DNA of 64,000 bases from Anaerobacillus alkalidiazotrophicus (GTDB lineage: Bacteria; Bacillota; Bacilli; Bacillales_H; Anaerobacillaceae): contig NZ_MLQS01000001.1 of assembly GCF_001866055.1 (NCBI RefSeq), positions 1,361,616 through 1,425,615 on the forward strand, in the 5' to 3' direction. Each line of letters opens with the position of its first letter. Positions within the stretch are counted from its first letter, which is position 1. The notes under the pieces were generated by a model. It was given only the letters and a program-made list of their open reading frames with translations, was not told the origin of the DNA and made no database searches. Positions 1 to 8,094 of this stretch are shown one piece after another. Both the position numbers and the translations under genes were made by a program.

Positions 1-365
1 AAGAACAACAAAATCAACTACGGTCCAATCCTTTGATCGAGAAAGTAAGTGAAACAAATATTTCTTACACAAAAGAATTTAAAGAACGTTTTTATCAGGA
101 GTACCAATCTGGAAAAGGACCATCTGCTATTCTGCGTGATATGGGAATTGATCCGACTCTTTTAGGTAAAAGGAGAAAGGACAGTCTGGTTCAAAGAGTT
201 AAGGATTATGCAGCACGAATAGATGGCTATCAAGACCTGAGAGGTAAAAATTCTGGTCGTCCTTCCACTAAGGAATTATCAGATGCCGACCAAATAAAAC
301 GGTTGGAGCATCAAATAAGGTATCTAAAACAAGAGAATGAATTTCTAAAAAAACAGAGTTTCTAG
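1..365 (+). CDS. IS3-type transposase orfA, 5' partial (runs off left edge)
   Basis: The reading frame is open to the left edge, so the N-terminus is missing. A TTG at 33 is available, but in-frame residues upstream look like the usual leader of this family. The visible ~110 residues hold a helix-turn-helix type DNA-binding region (YTKEFKERFY to about residue 45) and end in a charged coiled coil (KRLEHQIRYLKQENEFLKK), the standard layout of OrfA in IS3-family insertion sequences, where OrfA and a downstream OrfB make the transposase. The stop is TAG at 363-365. The DDE-bearing OrfB is not intact: a GTG-started frame at 379 begins like an OrfB and is cut at about 449, where 23S rRNA sequence begins. 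The element is therefore dead, or the junction is an assembly join. Confidence 0.7.
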   Translation, partial: EQQNQLRSNPLIEKVSETNISYTKEFKERFYQEYQSGKGPSAILRDMGIDPTLLGKRRKDSLVQRVKDYAARIDGYQDLRGKNSGRPSTKELSDADQIKRLEHQIRYLKQENEFLKKQSF

Positions 366-378
366 ACAGACAGGCAGA

Positions 379-449
379 GTGGAAGGAAAACCAGAAGCAA
401 CGCCAGAAGAAAAATTCAGACACATCGAAGAAATGACATTGCGAGATAA
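379..449 (+). pseudogene. Truncated start of IS3-type orfB
   Basis: A GTG at 379 opens a frame (VEGKPEATPEEKFRHIEEM...) that resembles the beginning of an IS3-family OrfB. It stops being transposase-like at about 449/450, where the bases become recognisable 23S rRNA. The frame then runs by chance through rRNA to a stop near 510. No catalytic DDE residues remain. The assignment rests on position after orfA and on family resemblance from memory. Confidence 0.4.
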
Positions 450-698
450 GTACCAGTTGTTCCGCCAGGAGCATAGCTGGGTAGCTACGTATGGAAGGGA
501 TAAGTGCTGAAAGCATCTAAGCATGAAGCCCCCCTCAAGATGAGATTTCAGCATCTAAGCATGAAGCCCCCCTCAAGATGAGATTTCCCTTGGAGTTAAT
601 CCAGTAAGACCCCTTAGAGATGATGAGGTTGATAGGTCTCGGGTGGAAGCACGGTGACGTGTGGAGCTGAGAGATACTAATCGGTCGAGGACTTATCC
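450..698 (+). rRNA. 23S rRNA, 3'-terminal fragment with internal 38-bp duplication
   Basis: From GTACCAGTTGTTCCGCCAGG through AGCTGGGTAGCTACG to GGTCGAGGACTTATCC the sequence matches the 3' end of Bacillus 23S rRNA from memory. Only about 250 nt are present; the rest is replaced on the left by insertion-sequence DNA. Positions 513-550 and 551-588 are a perfect or near-perfect tandem duplication of a 38-bp segment beginning GCATCTAAGCATGAAG. A functional 23S would carry this segment once, so this copy is broken, or the left edge of the contig is mis-assembled. Confidence 0.85.
513..588 (+). repeat. 38-bp tandem duplication inside 23S rRNA
   Basis: Two adjacent copies (513-550, 551-588) of a segment starting GCATCTAAGC and ending GATGAGATTTC. 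Direct reading shows 37 of 38 positions identical. It lies in a conserved 3' region of 23S rRNA. Confidence 0.9.
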
Positions 699-783
699 TA
701 AAATAAGAATTGAATTCACACTCAAGAAACTTATATGTATGTTATCTAGTTTTGAAAGAATGATTTCTTTCAATTAAATAATA

Positions 784-898
784 TCTAGTGGCGATAGCGA
801 AGAGGTCACACTCGTTCCCATGCCGAACACGATCGTTAAGCTCTTTTGCGCCGATGGTAGTTAGGGGCTTCCCCTTGTGAGAGTAGGACGTTGCTAGG
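784..898 (+). rRNA. rrf: 5S rRNA
   Basis: The sequence TCTAGTGGCGATAGCGAAGA through CCCATGCCGAACACGATCG and GTGAGAGTAGGACG to TTGCTAG matches Bacillus 5S rRNA closely, with the expected length of about 115 nt and complementary ends (CTAG...CTAG). It lies 85 nt after the 23S tail, the normal order. A strong hairpin terminator follows at 905-938. No tRNA genes follow. Confidence 0.93.
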
Positions 899-904
899 TA
901 AGTT

Positions 905-938
905 AAAGAACACATTCCAATGGAGTGTGTTCTTTTGT
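905..938 (+). terminator. rRNA operon terminator
   Basis: A 15-bp stem (AAAGAACACATTCCA / TGGAGTGTGTTCTTT, one mismatch) with a one-base loop, followed by TTGTG, directly after 5S rRNA. Confidence 0.85.
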
Positions 939-984
939 GTTTTCTAAAGATAAAATTTTATCTTTAGTTAGAATAGCTGCATCT

Positions 985-1200
985 GTGTTTACTACTAGTA
1001 ACGCTTCGAAGTGTGTTTCCTCGATGCATAACTGCACGTAGCCATTTCAAAGAAGTAACTCATGAAGTAATTGAAGTCAGTAGCTTTTCTGCGTCTACTA
1101 GTATCGCTTCGAAGCGTGCTTCCTCGTCGCAAAGCTGCATGTAGTAAATTCAAAGAGGCTATTCATGAAGTGAATGAGGTCAGTTGCTTCGCCGATGGTA
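985..1200. repeat. Two degenerate copies of a repeat module, reverse orientation
   Basis: Two imperfect ~100-bp copies (around 985-1085 and 1092-1190) each hold ACTAGTA-CGCTTCGAAG, TTCCTCG and GCATG/GCACGTAG motifs. Read in reverse complement they resemble the internal part (CATGCAGCTTTGC...GAGGAAG...) of the interspersed element at 7822 and 41061. The segment ends with GCCGATGGTAGTTGG, which echoes 5S rRNA 849-863, suggesting a 5S-derived scrap. No gene is visible in this 300-bp stretch. Confidence 0.5.
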
Positions 1201-1229
1201 GTTGGAACCTTGTACTTCCAATTTTTTAA

Positions 1230-1262
1230 CTAAAGCCAGAAGTTACTTCTTCTGGCTTTAGT
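1230..1262. terminator. Bidirectional hairpin after the 1266 gene
   Basis: CTAAAGCCAGAAG-ttact-TCTTCTGGCTTTAG forms a 13-14-bp stem immediately beyond the stop codon of the minus-strand gene at 1266. Confidence 0.75.
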
Positions 1263-1265
1263 AGT

Positions 1266-2564
1266 TTATTGTTTTCTTATGGCAGTAAGTATATGGTCAT
1301 GATACTTTTTTAAGATTGGATATTGATCATTTCTTTTAAAATTGTTTAATATTGAGGGATTCTTAGTTATATCGGTTCCTTTGTAAATAAGGACATTATT
1401 ATTATTTTCATCGATGATTTTTTGTGATAGTAGTAGATTTAATCTTACTAATTGTGCTAGTTCCTCTTGATATAGAAAGGAATTTTGTAGATGAGAGGTG
1501 TCTGTTTTACTTTTTAGTACTTCTCTGATTAAGATGTTTAGCTTGCTCCTAGCATTTACTGCTTCGTTAAAGATGTCCAACCAGTTTGTATCCATATTTG
1601 TTTCAGAAAATAAACTATGGAAAAAACATGATCTAGCATCGTTATATTTGATGAAACCAAGCCACATGGTGTCTTCTTTACAATGAGAAAGTGCTAATTT
1701 AAATGCTTCGCGTGAGTCATTTAAAAACATCATTGCTAGTACTCTGTCATTACCTGTTATTTGGTGTATATGTTTTTGAATGTAGATTAAATTTTCAATT
1801 TCTAGTAGATCTTTATTTTCTAGATTTAATATATTTCGAATAATCGCCATGGCTTTTTTATTATAAAGTAAGCCGAGATAATTAAAATAAACGGTTCTTG
1901 TAACTCCATTTCTTAACAAAGGACCACGAACTTCTAGAAGGACAGTATCGCCATCTAATTTGTTATTACTAATGAAGTTTTGGTAGGCGATAACACCTTC
2001 AATTAGTTTAACAGTTTCGCTAATTTGTATACGGTTGCCTGTGTTAATAGCAATGAGGTCATTCTTTTTCTTATTAATAAGCTTGAGAATTGCTTTCATT
2101 TGATTTTCATATTCAGCTTTATTTATATCCTTGGCATTAAATAATGCTGGGAAAAAAATGATGATGTCGATAAAGTGTATGAGGTTTTCGGTAAATTCAA
2201 TCGATGTTTTTGATTCTTTTTTAAACTTGATTTCAAGACTTTCGAAAATTTTATCTTCGGTTTCTTTTAATGATCGTGCATGGTATTGCTTCATTAGGCT
2301 TCCGAGTGAAATGACATAATGTTCGTTTTCGAGAATGTTTCCCTCCATTTTAGTAATTTTATTAACACTGTCTATAGAAGTGAAGGTGTTAAGTGCGATA
2401 AAAAAAGCCATAAGTGAAATGGTTAATGAAACGAGTGAAATTGTAAATGAAATGAGGTCGATTTCTGAATCGCTTTTATAAAGCCAATATGAGAATGCTG
2501 CAGCTGCGGTGATAAATAAGATTGTGAATAAGAGGTAAATATAACGAATTTTATATATTAACAT
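1266..2564 (-). CDS. Hypothetical membrane protein, 432 aa
   Basis: I do not recognise the family. Two hydrophobic segments near the N-terminus (about residues 8-28 and 36-60) would anchor it in the membrane with a short loop between. The remaining ~370 residues are soluble, helix-rich and charged, and probably cytoplasmic. No catalytic motif is evident. ATG start with an AAAGGAC ribosome-binding site 11 nt upstream. The start overlaps the end of a possible 32-codon ORF (2558-2656), which would allow translational coupling. A hairpin terminator lies just past the stop. Length and composition are those of a real gene; codon use is AT-rich like the rest of the window. Confidence 0.75.
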   Translation of the reverse strand: MLIYKIRYIYLLFTILFITAAAAFSYWLYKSDSEIDLISFTISLVSLTISLMAFFIALNTFTSIDSVNKITKMEGNILENEHYVISLGSLMKQYHARSLKETEDKIFESLEIKFKKESKTSIEFTENLIHFIDIIIFFPALFNAKDINKAEYENQMKAILKLINKKKNDLIAINTGNRIQISETVKLIEGVIAYQNFISNNKLDGDTVLLEVRGPLLRNGVTRTVYFNYLGLLYNKKAMAIIRNILNLENKDLLEIENLIYIQKHIHQITGNDRVLAMMFLNDSREAFKLALSHCKEDTMWLGFIKYNDARSCFFHSLFSETNMDTNWLDIFNEAVNARSKLNILIREVLKSKTDTSHLQNSFLYQEELAQLVRLNLLLSQKIIDENNNNVLIYKGTDITKNPSILNNFKRNDQYPILKKYHDHILTAIRKQ

Positions 2565-2656
2565 GAGCTTCTATGTCCTTTCGTTTTTGGTGTGCGTGGT
2601 AGATTGTAAGAGTCTGTTAACAGGAAAATTATTGTCATTAGGGTTTGTTTTTTCAT
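2558..2656 (-). CDS. Possible 32-residue ORF coupled to the 1266-2564 gene
   Basis: ATG at 2656 follows GGAGG with good spacing. The frame reads MKKQTLMTIIFLLTDSYNL... for 32 residues: a basic start, a short hydrophobic stretch, then a basic tail. Its TAA overlaps the ATG of the downstream gene (stop 2558-2560, start 2562-2564), a classic coupling arrangement. It could be a leader peptide or a small membrane peptide. No homolog is known to me. Confidence 0.4.
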   Translation of the reverse strand: MKKQTLMTIIFLLTDSYNLPRTPKTKGHRSSC

Positions 2657-2717
2657 TTTAACCTCCGATATGGACAAAATTGATTCTTCAGTTAACCTGC
2701 TGCTTGTTACTTCAATA

Positions 2718-2752
2718 ACAATAGGAGCGGTCGCATCAACAGCTCCTATACT
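2718..2752 (-). terminator. Hairpin downstream of the 2801 gene
   Basis: AATAGGAGC...GCTCCTAT forms a 9-bp stem with a ~13-nt loop. On the minus strand it is followed by TTGTTATTG, only moderately T-rich. Confidence 0.45.
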
Positions 2753-2800
2753 AAAGCCCTCTTAAGTTGAAGAAGAACTCATTCGTTGAACTTTAGATTT

Positions 2801-3082
2801 TTACATAACTATTTGATTAAGTATTAACCCTAAAATTACAAACCCAACAATAAAAGCACCTATGTGAATTAAAATCCTATATCTCAACTTAATTTTTAAT
2901 AAGGAATATAACTTAAAGGCGAAATAAATTATTACCAAATCAATAGGTGTTTTAATCAGTGAAACAATCAATTTATTATTGATATGGAACTGTTCATAAA
3001 TAAAATCCTTAAAAAAATAATTATTTGCTATAGCAATCATAGAAAAAACGACTTGATAAACAAAAAACTTCAAGAGGTTCAC
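2801..3082 (-). CDS. Small membrane protein, 93 aa
   Basis: GTG start preceded by GGGGAG at good spacing. The 93-residue product is almost entirely hydrophobic, with three probable membrane segments (about 7-25, 38-58 and 70-90) separated by short basic loops. No family recognised and no motif seen. It shares strand with its neighbours at 3237 and 1266, but gaps of ~150 bp and a hairpin argue against one tight operon. Confidence 0.65.
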   Translation of the reverse strand: MNLLKFFVYQVVFSMIAIANNYFFKDFIYEQFHINNKLIVSLIKTPIDLVIIYFAFKLYSLLKIKLRYRILIHIGAFIVGFVILGLILNQIVM

Positions 3083-3236
3083 ACAATTCCATCTCCCCTA
3101 TAGTCAAATCTTGATTATATTCTTGTTTCCATTCTTCTAAAGTATTGTTTTACTAATTATTTGATATTCAACTATATGGCTAACTTTAGCCCAATAAGAA
3201 GGTGCGCGACCTTTGTTAAATCAACGTACCCTTCGT

Positions 3237-3839
3237 TTAATAAGAAACTACAAAATACCAATTTTTATCTAACTTTTTGATTTCTTTAATATCCCCATTA
3301 AAATCATCCTGATTTGGCTTTCTATCCTCTGGTGAATAAATAAAACCAGAAAATCCATCCAATACTCCACGGTGAGTAAAGAATAAAACGGAATATTGTT
3401 TATTCTTTTTTTCAATAAATATTTGTCCACCACCCTTGGACAATTTTTCATACTTTTCAGGTAAAAGGATGGCAGAAGGGTTATTCGGAACATTTGGTTT
3501 TAATGTACCGTTTATCACTAATTCCACCACTTCTTCGCGTTCTAATTTATTCATTTTGAAATCCAAATCTAACATAACTTCAGTAAAGGGAAAGAACAGC
3601 CATATTATGATAGTTATTAACTGAATGGCAAGTGGTTTCCAATCCTTATTTTTAAATAAATTCATAACGGTCATAATTGTAATGACAATAAAAAATCCAA
3701 ATACCACTAACCAAATAGGTATCATTAAAAATTCAGTGATTATATCAATCAAATTCCATTGAAAAAATGCAATTAAAATAACCAATACACTACTAGCTAA
3801 TGCAAGAAATAAAAGTCGATTTCGTTTCAAGTTTTTCAC
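3237..3839 (-). CDS. Hypothetical membrane protein, 200 aa
   Basis: Three N-terminal hydrophobic segments (about residues 8-28, 34-60 and 70-90) are followed by a ~110-residue hydrophilic C-terminal domain with no motif I recognise. The GTG at 3839 has GAGAG directly against it, too close for a ribosome-binding site. A TTG three codons later (3830) is better spaced from GAGAGAG, so the true start may be there. The family appears to be a lineage-specific Bacillales membrane protein. Confidence 0.65.
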   Translation of the reverse strand: MKNLKRNRLLFLALASSVLVILIAFFQWNLIDIITEFLMIPIWLVVFGFFIVITIMTVMNLFKNKDWKPLAIQLITIIIWLFFPFTEVMLDLDFKMNKLEREEVVELVINGTLKPNVPNNPSAILLPEKYEKLSKGGGQIFIEKKNKQYSVLFFTHRGVLDGFSGFIYSPEDRKPNQDDFNGDIKEIKKLDKNWYFVVSY

Positions 3840-4430
3840 TCTCTCAAAATAGTTTGTTTTTTTAAAAAATCATAACAATACCAGTGGTGTTATGTGGCAA
3901 TTCTTCATCATCATCCTTGTTAGTGGAATAACACTATTTTTATTATATTTTAACATAAAATCCCAATAACCCTACTAAGAAGTTTTAACAATGGAATTGG
4001 TAACTCTATTAGCAACACTTCTAGCAATTATTTTGTAAGGACGACAATAATTATTGTAACTCTGTTAATTGATATGATAATTAAGAAGTTATTTGACTTG
4101 TTAAATCATTCAAAGTTCTTTTATACCAACGAAAAATGGAGTATAAATCAATATGTTAATTCATATTTCGAATGAATACTCCTGCAGTTTAATTGAAGCA
4201 AAAGCGATTTTTAGTTCTATGTATTTCAATAACTTTTTATAGTATCCCTCTCGAGTCGTCCAAAAATATAGATGACTCAAGAGGGCGTATTGTAATTATT
4301 TTAGGGCTTAGTGCATTGCCAACACTCGAATTTTGTCAAATTACCTGAAAAAAGCACTATTTTTTTTGGTTCAATTCCCATATGATTAAAGGTGGGTCTT
4401 TTTAGGGATAAGTGTATAAAATTCTGAAGT
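3840..4430. other. Gene-free stretch
   Basis: About 590 bp of AT-rich DNA without a convincing ORF. The only clear structure is an inverted repeat at 4248-4285 (CCCTCTCGAGTCGTC / GATGACTCAAGAGGG, loop ~9 nt) with no following T-run. Confidence 0.5.
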
Positions 4431-4433
4431 TAA

Positions 4434-4590
4434 AAGCTGTCAAGCGTAAGCGCGTGGCGCTTGTCTTGTCTAGCTCCAGGCACCATCGGCTCGACCACTT
4501 CAGACCTTCTCTTTCGGTCAAAAACCGATCGCTACGAGTGGGTTTCCCAGTGTTTGTCGCCGGTAGGTGGGCGCCTTACGCTTTTCTAAT
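4434..4590. repeat. Interspersed hairpin-ended element, copy C1
   Basis: The segment holds GTCTAGCTCCAGGCACC...CACTTCAGACC at the left and GCGCCTTACGCTTTTC at the right. These are the signature ends of an intergenic repeat family also present at 19752, 30402, 41061 and 44799. It ends just before the ribosome-binding site of the gene at 4608. A chance ORF across it is not a gene. Confidence 0.7.
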
Positions 4591-4607
4591 GAAAGGAGGA
4601 GTATTGA

Positions 4608-5816
4608 ATGTTATGTTCTCAATGTGGAAACAAAATATTAGTAGATTCCAAGTTTTGTAGTGAGTGCGGACATCCTACCCTACAAAAGGAAGATAAAGAT
4701 GATACTCAAGAAATGGTTATAGAAGAGCAGACGACGATTACCGAAGCTCGGGATCAAGAGGAAAACATAGTAGAAAAGAAGCGTTGGTGGCTTCTAGCTT
4801 TGCCTCTTACAGCCTTATGTTTAGGGGTTGCCGCTGTAGCTCTCATTTATTATATTGAAACGAACCAAAATGACAAAGCAACTGCCTATATTTCTAATGC
4901 CCAAGGCTTTGCGCTTGAAGGAAAGTGGCAGGAAGCTATTGAGAATTACGACAAAGCCCTTAGTCTTCATCCAATGAATAAAACGATCATTAGTGAGAAG
5001 GACATGATAAGTTTCGCATTGTCCGTTGAAGAGGATATTGATAGAATTCGAGAGTATCTTGAGGAAAAAAACTATGAGGACGCAACGAAGCTAGTAGAAG
5101 AGGTTCAACAATCGTTAGATCATCAAAATGGTAAAGTGATTGAGCTTTTACGTGCCAAAGTAGCAGATGAATCGATGTTGTTAACAATTGCTAAAATAGA
5201 AAAAGAGATTCCTTCAATGAATGATTACAATGATGTCGTCTATAATCTTCAAGTACTTTCTGGACTGCCCAAAAAAGAAACAGAGCCGACTCGTCATAAA
5301 TTAAATGAAAAAATGATTGAGATCATCAAAGCTGAAGTAACTAGTCTTTTAAATAATCATCAATTCAGTGATGCATTTGCTGCTGTAAAAAAGGGATTGG
5401 TTCACCTAGCTGAAAATGATCAACTTCAGTTATTAAAAAATGAGATTGAAGATAAAAAAATTGAATTTGAACAACAAGAACAAAAACGTATACAACTTGC
5501 CAAGCAAAAAGCAGCTGAAGAAGATCTTCTGAACAGGACAGCCGCCATTGAAATGACTGACATTGAGGTTGAATTAGATGAATGGGGTTATACCATTTAC
5601 GGTACAGTTATATCAAAAGGTACACGTCCTCTTTCCAATATCGCCGTTCATTATACGGTTACAGACGAAGATGGGTCTTACGTAACAGAATCTTCGGTTT
5701 ATACAAATCCAAATATTTTGTATCCAGGTGAAAGTGCTTCTTTTAGTATGCAGCATTTCGGAACGTACGATTACTTAGACGTTCAAGCAGATCAAATTAC
5801 ATGGGTTATTGAGTGA
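4608..5816 (+). CDS. Zinc-ribbon, membrane-anchored FxLYD-type protein
   Basis: 402 residues, start ATG after AAAGGAGG (4591-4597). Residues 1-23 form a zinc ribbon with Cys3, Cys6, Cys17 and Cys20. An acidic linker is followed by a transmembrane helix at about 60-82, leaving the ribbon in the cytoplasm. Residues ~90-310 are helical with TPR-like character (EGKWQEAIENYDKALSLHP) and a coiled coil. The last ~85 residues are a beta domain like FxLYD (NIAVHYTVTDEDGSYV, PGESASFSM). The function is unknown; the layout suggests a sensor or scaffold joining cytoplasm and cell surface. It lies 12 bp upstream of the S1C protease, so the two are probably co-transcribed. Confidence 0.8.
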   Translation: MLCSQCGNKILVDSKFCSECGHPTLQKEDKDDTQEMVIEEQTTITEARDQEENIVEKKRWWLLALPLTALCLGVAAVALIYYIETNQNDKATAYISNAQGFALEGKWQEAIENYDKALSLHPMNKTIISEKDMISFALSVEEDIDRIREYLEEKNYEDATKLVEEVQQSLDHQNGKVIELLRAKVADESMLLTIAKIEKEIPSMNDYNDVVYNLQVLSGLPKKETEPTRHKLNEKMIEIIKAEVTSLLNNHQFSDAFAAVKKGLVHLAENDQLQLLKNEIEDKKIEFEQQEQKRIQLAKQKAAEEDLLNRTAAIEMTDIEVELDEWGYTIYGTVISKGTRPLSNIAVHYTVTDEDGSYVTESSVYTNPNILYPGESASFSMQHFGTYDYLDVQADQITWVIE

Positions 5817-5828
5817 AGGGAGGAATGA

Positions 5829-6962
5829 ATGGTGAATAAACGACGTGCGATGCATTTTATAAGTATAATCTCTACTATAGTTATTATTATTATTTCTATT
5901 TTTAGTGGAATAGCTGTCAAAAGTTATGTCGAACGTTCTTTTACCGTCTCTTCTGTTTTAATTGAGGAACCTGATGCCGAAGCGGTACCAGCTTCTACCG
6001 TACCTCGAGATTTAAAGGATATTATTCACGAAACACAGAAGAAAGTCGTCAATATAGAAACAGATAATGGATTTGGTTCTGGCTTTTTATATACGGAAAA
6101 TGGAGATGTTGTCACAAACGCACACGTTGTTGCTAATGTGAAGGAGGTTCATGTGAAAACATCTGACGGTCGCTCGTATCCAGGAACGGTGATTGGGATT
6201 AGTTCGACATTGGATCTAGCGGTTGTCCGTGTCTCTGGCTTAAAAGGAAACGAACCACTGACTATACACGAAAAGCGAGCAGAGATTGGGGATGAGATTC
6301 TAGCATTAGGAAGTCCACTTGGCTATCAAAATACGGTTACGACTGGAATTATTAGTGGTGTTGATCGTAATTTTGAGATTGAACCATTTCATTTTGAAAA
6401 TGTCTACCAAATATCGGCGCCAATTGCTCCTGGTAACAGTGGTGGCCCTCTTGTAGAAGCCACAACTGGAGAGGTATTTGGGATCAATTCAGCTGGAGCA
6501 AATCAAGGGAATATTGGATTTAGCATTCCAATCATTGACGTCGTTTCAGTGATTGATGATTGGATAACGAATCCACTTTCAGAGTTACCGACGATTAATC
6601 TTTCTTCTGATGGTTATGAAGACATTCAATTTTCAGAGGAAGAGCTTGCGGGCTACATCGTTTCCTATTTTTACGAGAGCCTTTCTCAAGGAGACTATGT
6701 GACGGCCTATTCGTTATTAGGTTCAGAATGGCAAAAAGACATGAGCTACGAATCATTTCGTAACGGCTATCAAAACACACTGGCAGTATCATTAGACGAT
6801 TTAACCGTCGTAAAAAAAGACGATGGTTATGAAGTCATTGGTTTTATCTCAGCACTCGAACGACAAGAATCCTTATCCTATCAATCCTATAAAGTAACCT
6901 ACTTTATCCGCTACGAAAACGACCAACTAAAGATCATCTCAGGAAAAGGAGAGAAAGTGTAG
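5829..6962 (+). CDS. Membrane-anchored S1C (HtrA-like) serine protease
   Basis: 377 residues. An N-terminal membrane anchor (about 11-32) is followed by a trypsin-fold protease domain with the full triad: His99 in TNAHVV, Asp129 in STLDLAVV and Ser204 in PGNSGGPL. Unlike DegP/HtrA there is no PDZ domain; a ~120-residue C-terminal domain of unknown type follows. The protease should face outside the membrane and act on misfolded or regulatory exported proteins. Start ATG 12 bp after the zinc-ribbon gene, with GGGAGG upstream. The stop TAG is directly joined to a palindromic repeat (6962-7013). Confidence 0.9.
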   Translation: MVNKRRAMHFISIISTIVIIIISIFSGIAVKSYVERSFTVSSVLIEEPDAEAVPASTVPRDLKDIIHETQKKVVNIETDNGFGSGFLYTENGDVVTNAHVVANVKEVHVKTSDGRSYPGTVIGISSTLDLAVVRVSGLKGNEPLTIHEKRAEIGDEILALGSPLGYQNTVTTGIISGVDRNFEIEPFHFENVYQISAPIAPGNSGGPLVEATTGEVFGINSAGANQGNIGFSIPIIDVVSVIDDWITNPLSELPTINLSSDGYEDIQFSEEELAGYIVSYFYESLSQGDYVTAYSLLGSEWQKDMSYESFRNGYQNTLAVSLDDLTVVKKDDGYEVIGFISALERQESLSYQSYKVTYFIRYENDQLKIISGKGEKV

Positions 6963-7013
6963 GGGTCAGACCCCCGTCACTTTAAAGCGTTAACGCAGTG
7001 GGGGTCAGACCCC
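6962..7013. repeat. REP-like palindrome, inverted pair, copy a
   Basis: GGGGTCAGACCCCC, a ~24-nt spacer holding TTTAAAGCGTTAACGC, then an opposing GGGGGTCAGACCCC. The two arms can pair into one long hairpin. It begins in the stop codon of the protease gene. Confidence 0.9.
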
Positions 7014-7030
7014 AGAGAGGGGGGAGTACT

Positions 7031-7699
7031 TTGAAACGATCAATCATCTATCTGACCATCTTATGTTTACTATTGTTAGTAGGAACGATAATACTACTGA
7101 TTCGCCCTGTTGAAAAAATAGATCCAACGCCAAGAGCCAACAAAGAAGTGGCCAGTCATTTTTGGTCTTCGTTTAATGAAATTAATTTTGAACTGACAAA
7201 TGAAGGGATTTACATTGAGCAGTTTATAGATAGTGACAGATTGAACCAACTTGTTCAAATTTCAGATGATAACGGACCAAGTCAGATGGCCATTCAAGGT
7301 TCTATTGAAGCTGGAAAAGTTATAATCATAGCGAATTCGAAGCTACTAGCGTTTCCAACTCAATATCGTCTTAGCTATACTCCTTCGATCAAAGATGGAA
7401 GAATGGCTTTAACATTAGAAGAAGCGAAAATTGGTAGACTTCCGTTACCTATAAACATTGTAAAATCTAGGTTAGCAGGATTAAAAGGGCACTTAATTGA
7501 AAAAGACGTCGATGAAGACCTTGTGTTCACTGGCACACCTCGTGCCTTTGTTTTTCAAGAAGCAAAAATACAAGATGAATCTTTATTTATTGGCTTTCAT
7601 ATAAAAATAACTTCACTTAACGATTTAATTGAATTAGGTAGCTTTATGATCCCAGAGCAAATTATACAAGTGATCAGAAAGCATGTTTTAGGATTTTAG
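7031..7699 (+). CDS. YpmS-like (DUF2140 family) anchored protein
   Basis: I choose TTG 7031, behind GGGGGAG (7020-7026). An upstream GTG at 6998 would begin inside the palindromic repeat and add 11 unlikely residues. The 222-residue product has one N-terminal transmembrane helix (about 4-24) and an extracytoplasmic beta-rich domain. The segment LSYTPSIKDGRMALTLEEAK followed by IGRLPLPINIVKS is typical of YpmS/DUF2140 proteins of Bacillales. The molecular role of that family is not known to me. It is third in line after the zinc-ribbon protein and the S1C protease, separated from them by a repeat. Confidence 0.75.
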   Translation: MKRSIIYLTILCLLLLVGTIILLIRPVEKIDPTPRANKEVASHFWSSFNEINFELTNEGIYIEQFIDSDRLNQLVQISDDNGPSQMAIQGSIEAGKVIIIANSKLLAFPTQYRLSYTPSIKDGRMALTLEEAKIGRLPLPINIVKSRLAGLKGHLIEKDVDEDLVFTGTPRAFVFQEAKIQDESLFIGFHIKITSLNDLIELGSFMIPEQIIQVIRKHVLGF

Positions 7700-7749
7700 G
7701 GGTCAGACCCCCACTGCTTAGACCCCCACTGCTTTAAAGTGATAAAGTG
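7699..7749. repeat. REP-like palindrome, copy b
   Basis: Starts in the TAG stop of the YpmS-like gene: GGGGTCAGACCCCCACTGCTT, then a partial second GACCCCCACTGCTT and TTAAAGTGATAAAGTG. A single-arm copy with an internal 14-bp duplication. Confidence 0.85.
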
Positions 7750-7773
7750 AACCTGCAAATAGTGGAGAAAAGA

Positions 7774-7817
7774 AACCAGCCCACAATGTCCGGATTAGTA
7801 CATTGTGGGCTGGTTTT
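7774..7817. terminator. Strong bidirectional terminator
   Basis: A 17-bp perfect stem (AAACCAGCCCACAATGT / ACATTGTGGGCTGGTTT) with a 10-nt loop and a TTTT tail. It ends the 4608-7699 gene group. Confidence 0.9.
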
Positions 7818-7821
7818 ACTT

Positions 7822-8000
7822 GCAGTATCAGAATTTCTAACTTTCTAGCTTGGAAACTGTCTAGCGCAAGCAGCCTACGAGTTCGGTCACTTCAGTCAAG
7901 CAATGGAATTCAATTACTGCTTGAGATCCTTCGTAGATTAGCTTCATGTAGCTTTGCTTCGAGGAAGCTTGCTACGAAGCTCTACTAGAAGACGTGATCC
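7822..8000. repeat. Interspersed element, copy C2
   Basis: Shares the left end CAGTATCAGAATTT and GGAAACTGTCTAGCGCAAG with copies at 19752 and 41061, then CACTTCAGTCAAGCAA and GCTTCGAGGAAGCTTGCTACG. It lacks the right-hand GGCGCTTGCGC end, so it is a partial copy. No gene is seen between 7700 and 8094. Confidence 0.75.
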
Positions 8001-8094
8001 TCACTGCATTACCGCTATAAAGTTATAGAATGTTGTAACTGGTATTACGATGCTTTTAAGATATGGACAGAGTATCTGTCCCGAGCACCCTAAT

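Noticed and set aside
4412..4660. An 82-codon ORF before the zinc-ribbon gene
   Set aside because: It lies over repeat element C1, overlaps the start of a well-supported gene in another frame, and has no suitable start signal.
6962..7013. REP palindromes as ordinary rho-independent terminators
   Set aside because: They lack T-runs, share a conserved internal sequence and also occur upstream of genes; several neighbouring genes have separate true terminators.
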